Assembly: GCA_025360005.1 (NCBI GenBank)
Contig: JANYDA010000055.1
Span: 1 to 56,433 of the forward strand
Direction of reading: 5' to 3'
DNA from: Fibrobacteria bacterium
GTDB taxonomy: Bacteria; Fibrobacterota; Fibrobacteria; UBA11236
Length of the DNA: 56,433 bases
Both the position numbers and the translations under genes were made by a program. Numbering within the stretch: the stretch's first letter is position 1; the number at the start of each line of letters is the position of its first letter. A model generated the notes under the pieces. The model did not search any database and was not told the DNA's origin. It saw nothing but the letters and a program-made list of their open reading frames with translations. This document shows, piece by piece, positions 24,706-33,990 of the stretch.

Positions 24706-26034
24706 ATGATTTTCCTAGCCTGTCTGTTGCTCGCCCTCATTCCCCTGGAAGCAAGGACGCCTCCCGTTCCTCCCAAGATCGCGGCCATGGCTTCCGCGTC
24801 CAAGGTCCGACCCCCTCTCTCTCCGGCCAAACTCGGAGGATGCAAAACCTACGTCGATTCGGTGGCGAACGCCTTCGATCGGGACGAACCGGAATACCTG
24901 GAGTGGCCCCTGCCCGTGGAGGAATGCACCGAGGCGCAGAATTACCGCATCTACTATTACCGGGGGATGGGCTCCTATTTCCTGTCGAGCTGGGGCGACG
25001 CCCTCCTCTACTTCGGCCTAGCCAAACAGATCGGCGGCCCCGAGGACGAGCAGGTGCTGTACTACCTATGGCGCACTCACGGGAAGCTGGGGGATTCCCC
25101 TGAACAGACCCAGTTGATCTGGGAGTTCTACAACCGTTTTCCGCAATCCTCCCATCTGGGGAACATGTTCTCCGAGTGGAAAACAGACACCCGCCCCAGT
25201 CTTTGGTCCCTTTCAATGACAAATTCCGTTTCGCAATCGGAAAGTCCGGGATACAGCAGTACGCGCATCCGCGACCAGTTCTCCGCCTCCATCGGGCAGA
25301 GCGCCGGCAACCATCGCTTCCGGGAATCGGTGGCGCTTTCCATCAACACCGATCCCGAAACCCGGATCTTCGGCGAATGGCAGGGTAACCTGACCGGTGA
25401 GTACCGTTACAAGGGCCTGTCCGCCAACCTCAATTGGGGCAGCACGTATGCCCGGGCCGCTACGGCGATATCCGCCCTGGACACAGTCGGAACGCCGGGA
25501 ACGCTATCCGTGGACCAGTACCAGGCCGATATCGGCTACTCCCTGGATTTGGGCAAGATCGTGAACACGGAGTTCCAACTACAGGGCATCCATCCCCGCG
25601 CGGGATGGACCATGGCCAGCTTTGGCCAGAGCCTCACCACATTGGCTGGCGAAGTCTACCTGCAAGGCACATGGACGGTGGAGCGCCACTGGATGAGCTT
25701 CTTCCCCGTCGACTCCCTCTTCCCTACCCTCAACGGCCAATGGGTGGGCAATCTGGGGGCCTATGCTTTCTACGAACTGGGCAAGCACGGGTTCTCCCTG
25801 GGCACGGAATACCGCTGGGACAAGGAGACCTACGCTCCCGCGCTGGATACCATCCTTCTCCTGGATGTCACTCCCAACGTCGGCAAGACCCTGGCCGCGG
25901 TAGCGGGCTATTCCTTCCGCCCCGCAGCCTGGTGCGATGTGGATTTCCAGGGCAAGTGGGGGCACGTGTACAACAGCGAAACCGCCGACGGCCGCGTCCT
26001 GCAGTTCTACATCGCCCTAAGCCTGCATCGCTGA
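24706..26034 (+). CDS. Outer-membrane protein with helical N-terminal region and beta-barrel, 442 aa
   Basis: A hydrophobic start (MIFLACLLLALIPLEA) serves as signal peptide. Residues about 45-165 are helical and TPR-like (YYYRGMGSYFLSSWGDALLYF). Residues about 175-442 are alternating beta-strands (TRIFGEWQGNLTGEYRYKGL, LGAYAFYELGKHGFSLGTEY) typical of an outer-membrane barrel. Function is unknown. No ribosome site is visible before 24706, and a strong terminator ends about 15 bases upstream, so either a very short leader is used or the true start is further in (for example ATG at 24787). Confidence 0.7.
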   Translation: MIFLACLLLALIPLEARTPPVPPKIAAMASASKVRPPLSPAKLGGCKTYVDSVANAFDRDEPEYLEWPLPVEECTEAQNYRIYYYRGMGSYFLSSWGDALLYFGLAKQIGGPEDEQVLYYLWRTHGKLGDSPEQTQLIWEFYNRFPQSSHLGNMFSEWKTDTRPSLWSLSMTNSVSQSESPGYSSTRIRDQFSASIGQSAGNHRFRESVALSINTDPETRIFGEWQGNLTGEYRYKGLSANLNWGSTYARAATAISALDTVGTPGTLSVDQYQADIGYSLDLGKIVNTEFQLQGIHPRAGWTMASFGQSLTTLAGEVYLQGTWTVERHWMSFFPVDSLFPTLNGQWVGNLGAYAFYELGKHGFSLGTEYRWDKETYAPALDTILLLDVTPNVGKTLAAVAGYSFRPAAWCDVDFQGKWGHVYNSETADGRVLQFYIALSLHR

Positions 26035-26239
26035 AGAACGGCCGGAGTCCGGGCAGAGCCGGAACCGTGCGCGCTTCTTCCCGGAAACGCGCACGCCGAT
26101 TCCTCGGGATCGGTATCCGAAGGTAGGTTATTCGCCGCCGTGCGAATGGAGGGTAAAAGGCCTTTTGTATGCTTGGCCGCGTAATTTTTATTAGAAGCAT
26201 GTCCGCAGGAATTTATCCCGGCCATAAAAAGGAGAGCCT

Positions 26240-26418
26240 ATGTTGTACTACTCTCTATCGTATTCCTGCTTTTAGCCATCCTGGCCGCCTTCCTGGGGTT
26301 CGGCGGACTGGTAGCCGGAGCCATGGTATCGCTCGCGAAAATCTTCATCCTGTTGTTTCTCGTTCTATGGGCAATCACCTTCTTCACCCGTGGGCCCAGC
26401 GGTAAAATCATTCCTTAA
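26240..26418 (+). pseudogene. DUF1328 small membrane protein, frameshifted
   Basis: The start MLYYS at 26240, behind AAAAGGAG, runs out of frame after a few codons. From 26257 another frame reads IVFLLLAILAAFLGFGGLVA and then a second hydrophobic segment (LAKIFILLFLVLWAITFF), ending at 26418. Together these are the two-helix DUF1328 protein (YtjA type, about 55 aa). The frames are joined if two bases are removed from the CTCTCT run (26251-26256). The gene is therefore either broken by a dinucleotide slip or misassembled. These proteins are associated with stress responses. Confidence 0.75.
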
Positions 26419-26521
26419 CAGGTGTTGGAAAAATATGCGTCGGCCAAGGCTGCCGGCCCTCCGGTGATTCTTGGAATCGAGGGCCTTCCCTGAGGTCTGA
26501 GAGCGGGACTGGAAGGCCGAC

Positions 26522-28795
26522 TCAGACTTTGACGGGCTTGGATTTTAAAACGATACAACTTCTTGCGCATACCTGATACGGAAATGCTTCGATCGCGATT
26601 TCCCGATCTTGGTCCAGGAAATCCTCTCCATAAGGCAGGCTGGTATCGATAACCCGGTGCCATTTTCTGCCCTCTTCCAGGGCGGGAGGAGTGAATGGAT
26701 GGGTGTCCCCATCCGCATTGAAGACTATGAACAGGCGGTAATCCCTCTCCCCATCCCTCGCATGTTCAGCGTCATTTCCGTCAATCTGGAAACCCAGGCA
26801 ACGCTGTTCCGGATCGTCCCATTGAACATCGCCATTTCCGGATCCCACCCAATGGATATCCGGAATACCGTCACCGGTGTTGTCCTGACCGATAAAGAAG
26901 CGGGGCCGCTGTAAAACCGCATGCCTCTGACGGAAATGCAAAATGTTCTTCACGAAAGCCACCGCGCTCCCATTGCGCGCGCAACGATCCCAATCCAACC
27001 AGGATATATCATTATCCTGGGCATAGACATTATTGTTCCCATTTTGGGTACGCATGAACTCATCGCCGGCCGTGACCATCGGCGTTCCTAGGGAGAACAT
27101 CTGGTGGCAAAACAGGTTTTTTACCTGTCTGCTCCGGAGATCGATTATCGCTTGATCCTCGGTTTCTCCTTCGGCGCCATGGTTCCAGGAGTTGTTGTCG
27201 TTGGCCCCATCCTGGTTGTTTTCCAGATTCGCTTCATTGTGTTTTTCATTGTATGAGACGAGATCGTACAGGGTGAATCCGTCGTGGCAGGTCAGAAAGT
27301 TGATGCTATCGCTGGCGCCGCGTCCATTATGCCCGAACAGGTCGGGGGAACCCGCGATCCGTGATCCGATTTCTTTCAACTGCCCGGCATCGCCCTTGGC
27401 GAATTTCCGGAAGCAGTCCCTGAATTTGCCGTTCCACTCCGACCAGTTCTTCGGCAGGCTGCCCACCTCGTAGGCTTCCATATCCCAAGGTTCGGCAATG
27501 AGTTTCATTTTGCCGAGTACCGGATCTTGGGATATTTTCCCCAGCAGGTGGCCATCCGCGGAGAACGCACCCGTATGATCCCGGCCCAAGCAGGCGGCCA
27601 GATCGAACCGGAAGCCATCCACATGCATTACTTCCGCCCAATAACGCAGGGAGTCAATGACCAGGCGGCTGAAGAGAGGACTGCTGGCGGTCAGCGTGTT
27701 TCCGGTGCCGGAATAATTCTTGTAATAACGCAGAGGGGCTTCGCCTTCTCCGGTCAGGGAATAGTATCCCGGGTTGTCGATTCCCTTGAAGGAAAGCGTG
27801 GGACCGCATTCATTCCCTTCCGCGGAATGGTTATAAACCACGTCCAGGATGACTTCGATGCCGGCTCTATGCAATTCCTTCACCAAGGTTTTGAATTCGT
27901 CGATGGCGCATCCGGGCGCACCCTGGGTGGAGTAGGAGGATTCCGGCGCGAAAAAACCAATGGAGTTATAGCCCCAATAATTCGAGAGTCCTTTTTCCTT
28001 GAGGAAGTCCTCGCAAACGAATTCATGGATGGGGAGGAGTTCCACCGCATTGACTCCCAGCTCCTTTAGATAGGGAATCTTTTCGATGAAGCCCAGATAA
28101 GTACCCGGATTCCCCACCTTGGAAGAGGGATGCGCCGTGAAGCCTTTCACGTGCACTTCGTAGATAATGAGTTTTTCCTGGGGGATAGCCGGTTTCTTGT
28201 CGCCTTCCCAATCGAAAGCATCGTCCCAAGCGATGCATTTGGGGAGGATGGCCGAGTTGTCGCGATTGTCGAGCACCAAATCCTTTTGCTCGGACCCGCT
28301 ATCGTACGCAAGCAGCAGGTTATCCTGATTGCTGAATTTGCCCGTGAATGCCTTGGCGTAGGGATCGACGAGAAGCTTATGCGGGTTGAAGCGGAGGCCA
28401 TTGTTGGGATCGTAGGGCCCATTGACCCGGTAGCTGTAGAGCTGCCCCTTTTTGAGCCCTTCTACCTGGACATGCCAGATATCGCCGGTCCGGTTTTTCA
28501 GCGCGATGGCATCGGTGGGTTCCCCATCCGGTTTGTCGAACAGGATCAAAAAGATTTCCGTGGCGGTGCGGGAGGCGATAGCGAAATTTATTCCCTTATC
28601 CGTGACGGACGCGCCTAAGACATCGGCCGAGCCCGGCGAAACGGTTTTAGTGGAAGCGGGTATTTTCCAAGGCTCCGGATCCGTTTTTTTGGCGGCCGGG
28701 ATTTTGGGGAAGCTTTGGGAACCGGCCTTCTTCCCGGCTTCGCGGGCGTTCGAGTCGGGCAGAGCGGTGGATTGGTTTGCAGCCGGTTTTTGCAT
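26522..28795 (-). CDS. glgX: Glycogen debranching enzyme GlgX (isoamylase type)
   Basis: Hydrolyses alpha-1,6 branch points of phosphorylase-trimmed glycogen. After a Lys/Pro-rich extension (residues 1-55) come the CBM48 domain (about 58-150, GINFAIASRTATEIFLILFD) and the GH13_11 barrel. Catalytic residues are visible: nucleophile D398 in VDGFRFDLA, acid E435 in LIAEPWD and transition-state D505 in TCHDGFT; DVVYNHSAEGN is the first conserved region. At 757 aa it is slightly longer than E. coli GlgX (657 aa) because of the N-terminal extension and a longer C-terminal domain. No other glycogen genes are adjacent. Confidence 0.95.
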   Translation of the reverse strand: MQKPAANQSTALPDSNAREAGKKAGSQSFPKIPAAKKTDPEPWKIPASTKTVSPGSADVLGASVTDKGINFAIASRTATEIFLILFDKPDGEPTDAIALKNRTGDIWHVQVEGLKKGQLYSYRVNGPYDPNNGLRFNPHKLLVDPYAKAFTGKFSNQDNLLLAYDSGSEQKDLVLDNRDNSAILPKCIAWDDAFDWEGDKKPAIPQEKLIIYEVHVKGFTAHPSSKVGNPGTYLGFIEKIPYLKELGVNAVELLPIHEFVCEDFLKEKGLSNYWGYNSIGFFAPESSYSTQGAPGCAIDEFKTLVKELHRAGIEVILDVVYNHSAEGNECGPTLSFKGIDNPGYYSLTGEGEAPLRYYKNYSGTGNTLTASSPLFSRLVIDSLRYWAEVMHVDGFRFDLAACLGRDHTGAFSADGHLLGKISQDPVLGKMKLIAEPWDMEAYEVGSLPKNWSEWNGKFRDCFRKFAKGDAGQLKEIGSRIAGSPDLFGHNGRGASDSINFLTCHDGFTLYDLVSYNEKHNEANLENNQDGANDNNSWNHGAEGETEDQAIIDLRSRQVKNLFCHQMFSLGTPMVTAGDEFMRTQNGNNNVYAQDNDISWLDWDRCARNGSAVAFVKNILHFRQRHAVLQRPRFFIGQDNTGDGIPDIHWVGSGNGDVQWDDPEQRCLGFQIDGNDAEHARDGERDYRLFIVFNADGDTHPFTPPALEEGRKWHRVIDTSLPYGEDFLDQDREIAIEAFPYQVCARSCIVLKSKPVKV

Positions 28796-28986
28796 GTAAG
28801 GCGCTTCCTTTGGAATAGCATCCCGCGACTTGCTGGATCGCGTGCGCTTCGGTTATTCGGACCTTAATCCGTTATGAAAAAATGAATATTCGGTGGGAAT
28901 CCAAATAATAAATCGCGATCGGGAAACAGGTTTGCGGATGCAAACTCCATGGAATGCCGGCATCCCGCGGAGGTTGCGCGGGGAAG

Positions 28987-29442
28987 TTATTCTTTCAACT
29001 GAGACAGAGTCGCTTCTGCTTTGAAAGCCTCTATCTCCTCGGCGATAGCTTCAGCATCCTCTGCGGACAGGACCTTCTTGGCGCTCTTGAACAGCTCACC
29101 CTCTTCTTCCTTAACATGGTGTTCCACATTTTCCTTCAACACCGTGAGTTTGGCCGCCCATTCTTCAGTGCCCTTTGGATCCACCTCAAGTTCTGCAAGC
29201 AAGGTTTTGACCACGTTATGCTCTTCCAACGCCTCCAGGGTAATCGCCCGGCTTTCCTTGGGATCCTCGAGCCGGGAATAGAAAAACTTCTCCTCCGCTT
29301 CCGCATGCAGGGTCAATTCCATTTTCAGATCCGCGAATAAGGTTTCGCGCTTCTTCACGGCCCTTTCCGTGGTCCCGTCCAATTCCGCAAAAATGCCTTT
29401 TACCTTTGAATGATCCTTTTTCAATAGTGCGTATACTTCCAT
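28987..29442 (-). CDS. Hemerythrin HHE-domain protein, 151 aa
   Basis: A four-helix bundle that binds a di-iron centre. The ligand pattern is visible: KKDHSKVKGIF, LTLHAEAEEKFFY, EEHNVVKTLL and ENVEHHVKEEEGELF, giving the H...HxxxE...H...HxxxE set. Such proteins sense or store oxygen, or take part in nitric-oxide or iron homeostasis; which one cannot be told. No signal peptide, so cytoplasmic. It stands between glgX and the DedA-PAP2 gene on the same strand. Confidence 0.88.
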   Translation of the reverse strand: MEVYALLKKDHSKVKGIFAELDGTTERAVKKRETLFADLKMELTLHAEAEEKFFYSRLEDPKESRAITLEALEEHNVVKTLLAELEVDPKGTEEWAAKLTVLKENVEHHVKEEEGELFKSAKKVLSAEDAEAIAEEIEAFKAEATLSQLKE

Positions 29443-29520
29443 GGCTATCGCCCTCCTTCTTTACGGAATAAATCTTTTCCCAAACGAAATGCCAGGATTT
29501 CTCGGCGCGGCCGCCCATTT

Positions 29521-30768
29521 TTATTCTTTGAATCCGGGAATGAAATTTTTAAGAAACAGCACCATTAATGTCGGCCAAAACAGGCCAAGCGAAATTCCAC
29601 CCACCACGTTGCTGAACCAGCTGACGTTCAAGTAAATACCGGAAAACCCCAGCAGCAGAAAAAGGAAAACGTTTCCCAGTATGAACAATACCTTTAGCGG
29701 GGTTTGGGCTATGTCGTCCTTGAACAGGAAAATCATCAGGCAAAAAAACAGCGCCCCCGCGGAGGCATGGGGGCTGGGAAAGCCGCCTCTGGAACCTTCC
29801 GCCCATTGCGGATAAGGCATTGGTCGGCGCACAAAATACCCGACGAAACGGCTGATGGCCAATCCGCCGCCCATGCCCGTGAAGAGTAAAAATGACCGGT
29901 AACTTCGCCTTTTAAAGATCAGGAAAGCCAAAATCATCAGCGCGGAAATTTCCAAGTGGAGCGGAGAGAGGGTGGTTGCAATCCGGTTCATCACCGAATC
30001 CGCGATGGAACCCCAAAGCAAAGGCATACGGCCGCTGATCCACGCGTCCCAGGCAGTGATGCTCTGTCCGTGTACCACGTCCTCGATCATTTTGGAGAAA
30101 AGGTATAGCGATACCACGTTCAATATCAGCACGGAACGATGGCTTTCGTGGAAAACACGCCTTCCCCCGTTCCGCAGCTTGATGAGGAAAATGATGATCC
30201 CGCTCAACACCAAGGCCATGATTATGAATTGGCCGATGAACCGCGAAGCGATTTCAAAGCCTTTCCCAAATACGAATCCGATGGACGCGAAAGCGAGGGA
30301 CCAGCTTAGGCCCCCGATGATATTGTAACTGAGGAATTTCCAGAAGGGTACGCCGGAGGAACCGGCAAGAAAGGGAGAGAAGCACCTGGTGATGGAATTG
30401 AATCTTCCCAATACCAGAGTCCTCCCCGTGTATTTATGGAGAAGCGCTTTGACTTTTTCAAGGCGCTCCTTTTTCAGGAAAAAATGTTTCCCGTACTTCG
30501 TCAGGAATCCATCCCCGTATCTCCTTCCGATCAGATAACCGACCAGGTCCCCAAGGACCGCTCCTACAGCGGCAAAGGCAACCAGATCACCAAAATCCAG
30601 GATATCCTTTTTCACCAAAAACCCGCCCAAAAGAACCAAGGTTTGCCCGGGGATGAAAGAGCCGATAATGGGAAGGGGTTCAAGGAGAGAAACAAGCAGG
30701 ATAATCCAGTAGAACCACGGATTCAGGAAATGCGGCGGCATATTGAGCATTTTCTCGATTAGCGGCAT
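29521..30768 (-). CDS. DedA-PAP2 fusion membrane protein with degenerate PAP2 motifs, 415 aa
   Basis: Residues 1-210 are a DedA (SNARE-associated) domain of the kind now linked to lipid-carrier recycling: EPLPIIGSFIPGQTLVLL, GDLVGYLIGRRYG and LAGSSGVPFWKFLSYN. Residues about 235-410 are a six-helix PAP2-type domain, but its catalytic motifs are altered: KxxxxxxRP reads GYFVRRPMP, PSGH reads PSPH, and SRxxxxxHxxxD reads SGIYLNVSWFSN. Only the serine-histidine of motif 2 remains, so phosphatase activity is doubtful. The start ATG at 30768 is chosen; a TTG 63 bases upstream is an alternative. Whole-protein function is likely in undecaprenyl-phosphate or phospholipid handling. Confidence 0.85.
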   Translation of the reverse strand: MPLIEKMLNMPPHFLNPWFYWIILLVSLLEPLPIIGSFIPGQTLVLLGGFLVKKDILDFGDLVAFAAVGAVLGDLVGYLIGRRYGDGFLTKYGKHFFLKKERLEKVKALLHKYTGRTLVLGRFNSITRCFSPFLAGSSGVPFWKFLSYNIIGGLSWSLAFASIGFVFGKGFEIASRFIGQFIIMALVLSGIIIFLIKLRNGGRRVFHESHRSVLILNVVSLYLFSKMIEDVVHGQSITAWDAWISGRMPLLWGSIADSVMNRIATTLSPLHLEISALMILAFLIFKRRSYRSFLLFTGMGGGLAISRFVGYFVRRPMPYPQWAEGSRGGFPSPHASAGALFFCLMIFLFKDDIAQTPLKVLFILGNVFLFLLLGFSGIYLNVSWFSNVVGGISLGLFWPTLMVLFLKNFIPGFKE

Positions 30769-30967
30769 AAGGCTGAAACTAAATTCCAGGAGGCAGGGAG
30801 GAACCGCCACAGGAAAGGGAAAGCCTCGCAATCGCCGTGGGAAAAATGGGAATCCTTGATCGTACCCGGGAGAGTACGGAGAATGGGATAGATCCGAGCT
30901 TTCGCGCTGCGGGAACCACTTGCCGGGTTATTGTGCCATGGCTCGGAGTCCTCATTCCAGGATCGCC

Positions 30968-32608
30968 ATGAAGCCGCATCCGAATTCCCCGGCCGCCTTG
31001 TCACTCGCCCTCCTCTTTGGGATAGGACTAAGCCTGGGCGCACCCGCGTCTCCCCTTCCCAAATCCAGGCTGATCATCCTGGCGGATATGGGCAACGAGC
31101 CGGATGAAGAACAGCAAATGACGCACATGCTCATGTACTCGAACGAGTTCGAGATTACGGGCCTGCTCGCCGTCACCGGTTTGTACCTGCGCAGCAATCC
31201 CCACCCCGAGCTGTTCCTGCGGTTGCTGGACGGGTACGAAAAGGTGGTTGGCAACCTCCGCCTGCATGCAGCGGGCTGGCCGGAAGCGGCTGCCTTGCGG
31301 GCCTTGGTCAAGCCCGGCCAAAGCGGGTATGGCATGGCCGCCGTGGGCGCCGGCAAATCCAGTCCGGGTTCCGATCTGATCCTCGCGGCCGTCGGCGTTC
31401 CCGATCCGCGCCCGGTGCATATCGTCGTCAATGCCGGATCGAACACCCTGGCGCAGGCGCTCTTCGATTATTCCAGGACCCACGGCAAGGCGGAGGTGGA
31501 TGCCTTCGTGGCCAAGTTACGCGTCTACGAGAACGGCGCCCAGGACGATGCCGGCGCCATGATCACGCATCAATATCCCGGAATAGTCTGGCTGCGCAGC
31601 AATTACCAAACCTATGCCTGGGGCGGGAAAGACGGCGGCCCCGGGGATATCGGGCCGTATGTGTGGCAGCCCTATCCCCAATACGTCAATGGGAACGTGG
31701 GACCGGGAGAGCACCAATGGGCTCATGAGAATATCCAAACCGGCCATGGGGCCCTGGGCGCGCTGTATCCGGACCGGAAAACAGGGAACGGCAGCCTGCA
31801 GTTCCTGGAAGGCGGAGGCACCACCCCCTGGATAGGCTTGGCGAACCATGGCCTTTCCGATCCCGAACATCCGGCCTGGGGAGGATGGAGCGGGCGCTTC
31901 GCCGCCGTTCGCGCCGTGAATTACGTCTCCCGCCATCCCGAAATCCAATCCCTGGAAATCCGCTATCAGCCGTTTTCAGTATTCCCGGAGACCCAGGATC
32001 GTTGGATCGATCCGGAAACCGGCAAGGCTTATCAGGACATCAACACCCCCGTGTACCGTTGGCGCCGGGCCATGTTCAACGATCTCAAAGGCCGCATGGA
32101 TTGGTGCGTCAATGCTTTTCAGGAAGCCAACCACAATCCGGTCGCCGCATTCGCGGGAGATATGGAAGATACCGTAATAAATATCACATCTGCACCAGGC
32201 CAAAACGTAGCCCTGGACGCTTCCGCCAGCCGCGACCCGGACGGGGATTCCCTCGACTTCTCATGGTACCCATACCCTGAAGCGGGGACCTATCCGGGCG
32301 CCCTCTCCATTCCACAACCCAACGCCAGAGTGACGCGCTTCCTGGTCCCAGGGGATGCCGGGGAAGGCGATAGGATCCATTTGGTGCTGGAAGTGAGGGA
32401 CCGCAATCCTCTGGTACCCATGTATGATTACCGGCGCATCATCGTCAAGGTGACCCGGCAAACGGCCGCTTTGCGTCCGCCCACGGCTCAGACCGGACTG
32501 CGGGCACCCCGTTCCCGTTCAGGCGGTACGCCCAGGTTCAATGCGCAAGGCAGGAGGGTTTTGCTCAAGCGGCGGCTATTGATCCGCGCCTATCCCGACC
32601 CTGATTGA
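30968..32608 (+). CDS. Secreted DUF1593 (Sde182-like) protein, 546 aa
   Basis: A signal peptide (about 1-30) precedes a nucleoside-hydrolase-like domain: RLIILADMGNEPDEEQQMTHML is the DxGNEPDD-type metal site, with HIVVNAGSNTLAQAL and a conserved tail WRRAMFNDLKGRMDWCV. Residues about 390-500 match the Sde182-type C-terminal domain (VALDASASRDPDGDSLDFSW). The family was first noted in cellulose-degrading bacteria and its substrate is not established. The last ~40 residues are Arg-rich (PRFNAQGRRVLLKRR) and could be a sorting or anchoring tail. The ATG at 30968 gives the best signal peptide. Confidence 0.85.
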   Translation: MKPHPNSPAALSLALLFGIGLSLGAPASPLPKSRLIILADMGNEPDEEQQMTHMLMYSNEFEITGLLAVTGLYLRSNPHPELFLRLLDGYEKVVGNLRLHAAGWPEAAALRALVKPGQSGYGMAAVGAGKSSPGSDLILAAVGVPDPRPVHIVVNAGSNTLAQALFDYSRTHGKAEVDAFVAKLRVYENGAQDDAGAMITHQYPGIVWLRSNYQTYAWGGKDGGPGDIGPYVWQPYPQYVNGNVGPGEHQWAHENIQTGHGALGALYPDRKTGNGSLQFLEGGGTTPWIGLANHGLSDPEHPAWGGWSGRFAAVRAVNYVSRHPEIQSLEIRYQPFSVFPETQDRWIDPETGKAYQDINTPVYRWRRAMFNDLKGRMDWCVNAFQEANHNPVAAFAGDMEDTVINITSAPGQNVALDASASRDPDGDSLDFSWYPYPEAGTYPGALSIPQPNARVTRFLVPGDAGEGDRIHLVLEVRDRNPLVPMYDYRRIIVKVTRQTAALRPPTAQTGLRAPRSRSGGTPRFNAQGRRVLLKRRLLIRAYPDPD

Positions 32609-32668
32609 TGCCTGCAAGCGTCGCGCTCAGGGCGCGGCCAAAGGCGATTTTGCCCTCCCCATTAATTG

Positions 32669-32709
32669 AAAAAGGCCCGACTCTCCTCGCGGAAAGCCGG
32701 GCCTTTTTT
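32669..32709. terminator. Bidirectional terminator between convergent genes
   Basis: AAAAAGGCCCG (32669-32679) pairs with CGGGCCTTTTTT (32698-32709). The stem is flanked by A-tract and T-tract, so it can end transcription of both the DUF1593 gene (plus) and the porin gene (minus). Confidence 0.9.
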
Positions 32710-32736
32710 CAGAGATCGGGGGAAATCCCCCGAGGG

Positions 32737-33951
32737 CTAGAACTTGATTTGCAATTGGCTCATCAAGGTCGGCAAGAAGCGCCCATCGCTGGAGCCTGCA
32801 TAAACGCCGTTCCCCTTGCCGGAGGTGGTCTCCTCGATGAAGTCCGTCTGCCACCGCACCCATTGGTTGGCCCAATAGTTGAGACCGAGCGTGACGGCTA
32901 TCATCCGTGATCCGTCCACTTCCGTGGAAGCGCTCTTGGCCGCCAACTGGGAGTACTCCAGACGCAGCAAAGGTTCCATGCCGCCTTCGACCTCGCTTCC
33001 GCAAGCCCAATAGGCGCCTTGCAGATAGCCGCCCTGCAAGGTGGCGTTGGTGTCCGGGAAGTTGGCCCATAACCATTCCGCGTCCAAGCCCAGCTTGCCC
33101 AACACGACGTGTGCGTCCACATCCAATCCCACTCTCTGACCCTCGACGCGCACGCTATCGAAGCTGGCTCCGGAATAGCTTTTCAATACCAGAGGCTGGA
33201 ACGGCTCCCTATCCAGATCTCCGGCAATGCCGAACTTCATATCCTTGCTGGGCGCGAACTCGAGGCGCGGGATCACTTCCTTGTACCAGTTGTTGTCCCT
33301 GACGTTTCCGCCTTGGCTGGCGCTGGAATTGCCATTGTTGACGCTCAGGAAATAATGGAACATTTTGCCCGCGTCGAAATTGCCCCACAGCATGGCGCCT
33401 ATCTGCGCGTCATATCCGGGCAGCCCGACCAAAGCGTTCAAGGCCTGGAAGCGCTCCACGGTTTCCAAGGCCCGGGACGACCGGAGGTTTTCCGCGCTGA
33501 AGGGCTGGATATATTTACCGATGCGGAAATAAATCCGGTTCTTGATCAACATTGCCTGCGTGTAGGCCTCGATGAGGGATGTGCCCGTGGCTGGCGCGGC
33601 ATCGTATTCAAAGAAGAGAGTGTAAAGACTATCGTATTCGGCCTTGAAGTCCGCCCGGGCCCGGCGCACATAGAAGGTCGGGGACTTGAAAGCCTGGTGT
33701 TGGGACTTGGTGGTCGCCATGAAAGTAGGCTGGGCATACCCCATGAAACGGATCACGCTCCTGCCGTCCTCGCTCTTGATGAAGGCGCCGCCGCCCTTTC
33801 CGGTCACGCCGGCTTGCGCATCGGCGGTCGCAGGCTTGGGCGCGGCCGCGGCTTCGCCGGACTCCTTGGGTACTTCCGTGGGAGCCTGGCCAAAAGCGGC
33901 CGCGCCCGTCAAGCAAAGCACCAATGCCATTCTCAGTTTGCGAAAATCCAT
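32737..33951 (-). CDS. Phosphate-selective porin O/P-like outer-membrane porin, 404 aa
   Basis: After a signal peptide (about 1-22) and an Ala/Pro/Lys linker, the barrel shows typical OprP/OprO-like pieces: RFMGYAQPTFMATT, SPTFYVRRARADFKAEY, IYFRIGKYIQPFSAENLRSSR and a final strand LPTLMSQLQIKF with the C-terminal Phe. Such porins carry anions, but substrate cannot be read from sequence. The start at 33951 is preferred because GGGGAAAAGAAG precedes it; an ATG 12 codons upstream lacks a ribosome site. It follows actP on the same strand by 39 bases, so it may be the outer-membrane partner of the acetate permease. Confidence 0.85.
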   Translation of the reverse strand: MDFRKLRMALVLCLTGAAAFGQAPTEVPKESGEAAAAPKPATADAQAGVTGKGGGAFIKSEDGRSVIRFMGYAQPTFMATTKSQHQAFKSPTFYVRRARADFKAEYDSLYTLFFEYDAAPATGTSLIEAYTQAMLIKNRIYFRIGKYIQPFSAENLRSSRALETVERFQALNALVGLPGYDAQIGAMLWGNFDAGKMFHYFLSVNNGNSSASQGGNVRDNNWYKEVIPRLEFAPSKDMKFGIAGDLDREPFQPLVLKSYSGASFDSVRVEGQRVGLDVDAHVVLGKLGLDAEWLWANFPDTNATLQGGYLQGAYWACGSEVEGGMEPLLRLEYSQLAAKSASTEVDGSRMIAVTLGLNYWANQWVRWQTDFIEETTSGKGNGVYAGSSDGRFLPTLMSQLQIKF

Positions 33952-33990
33952 CTTCTTTTCCCCTTTGCGGATGTGTTGGCTGTTCATGGT

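Noticed and set aside
23871-24845. 324-codon minus-strand open frame opposite the LTxxQ protein gene
   Set aside because: Repetitive Ala/Val/Met text arises from reading the coiled-coil gene backwards; the plus-strand gene has a signal peptide and ribosome site.
26169-26405. 78-codon plus-strand frame over the DUF1328 region
   Set aside because: It mixes frames; the hydrophobic DUF1328 sequence in another frame with a proper ribosome site explains the region better.
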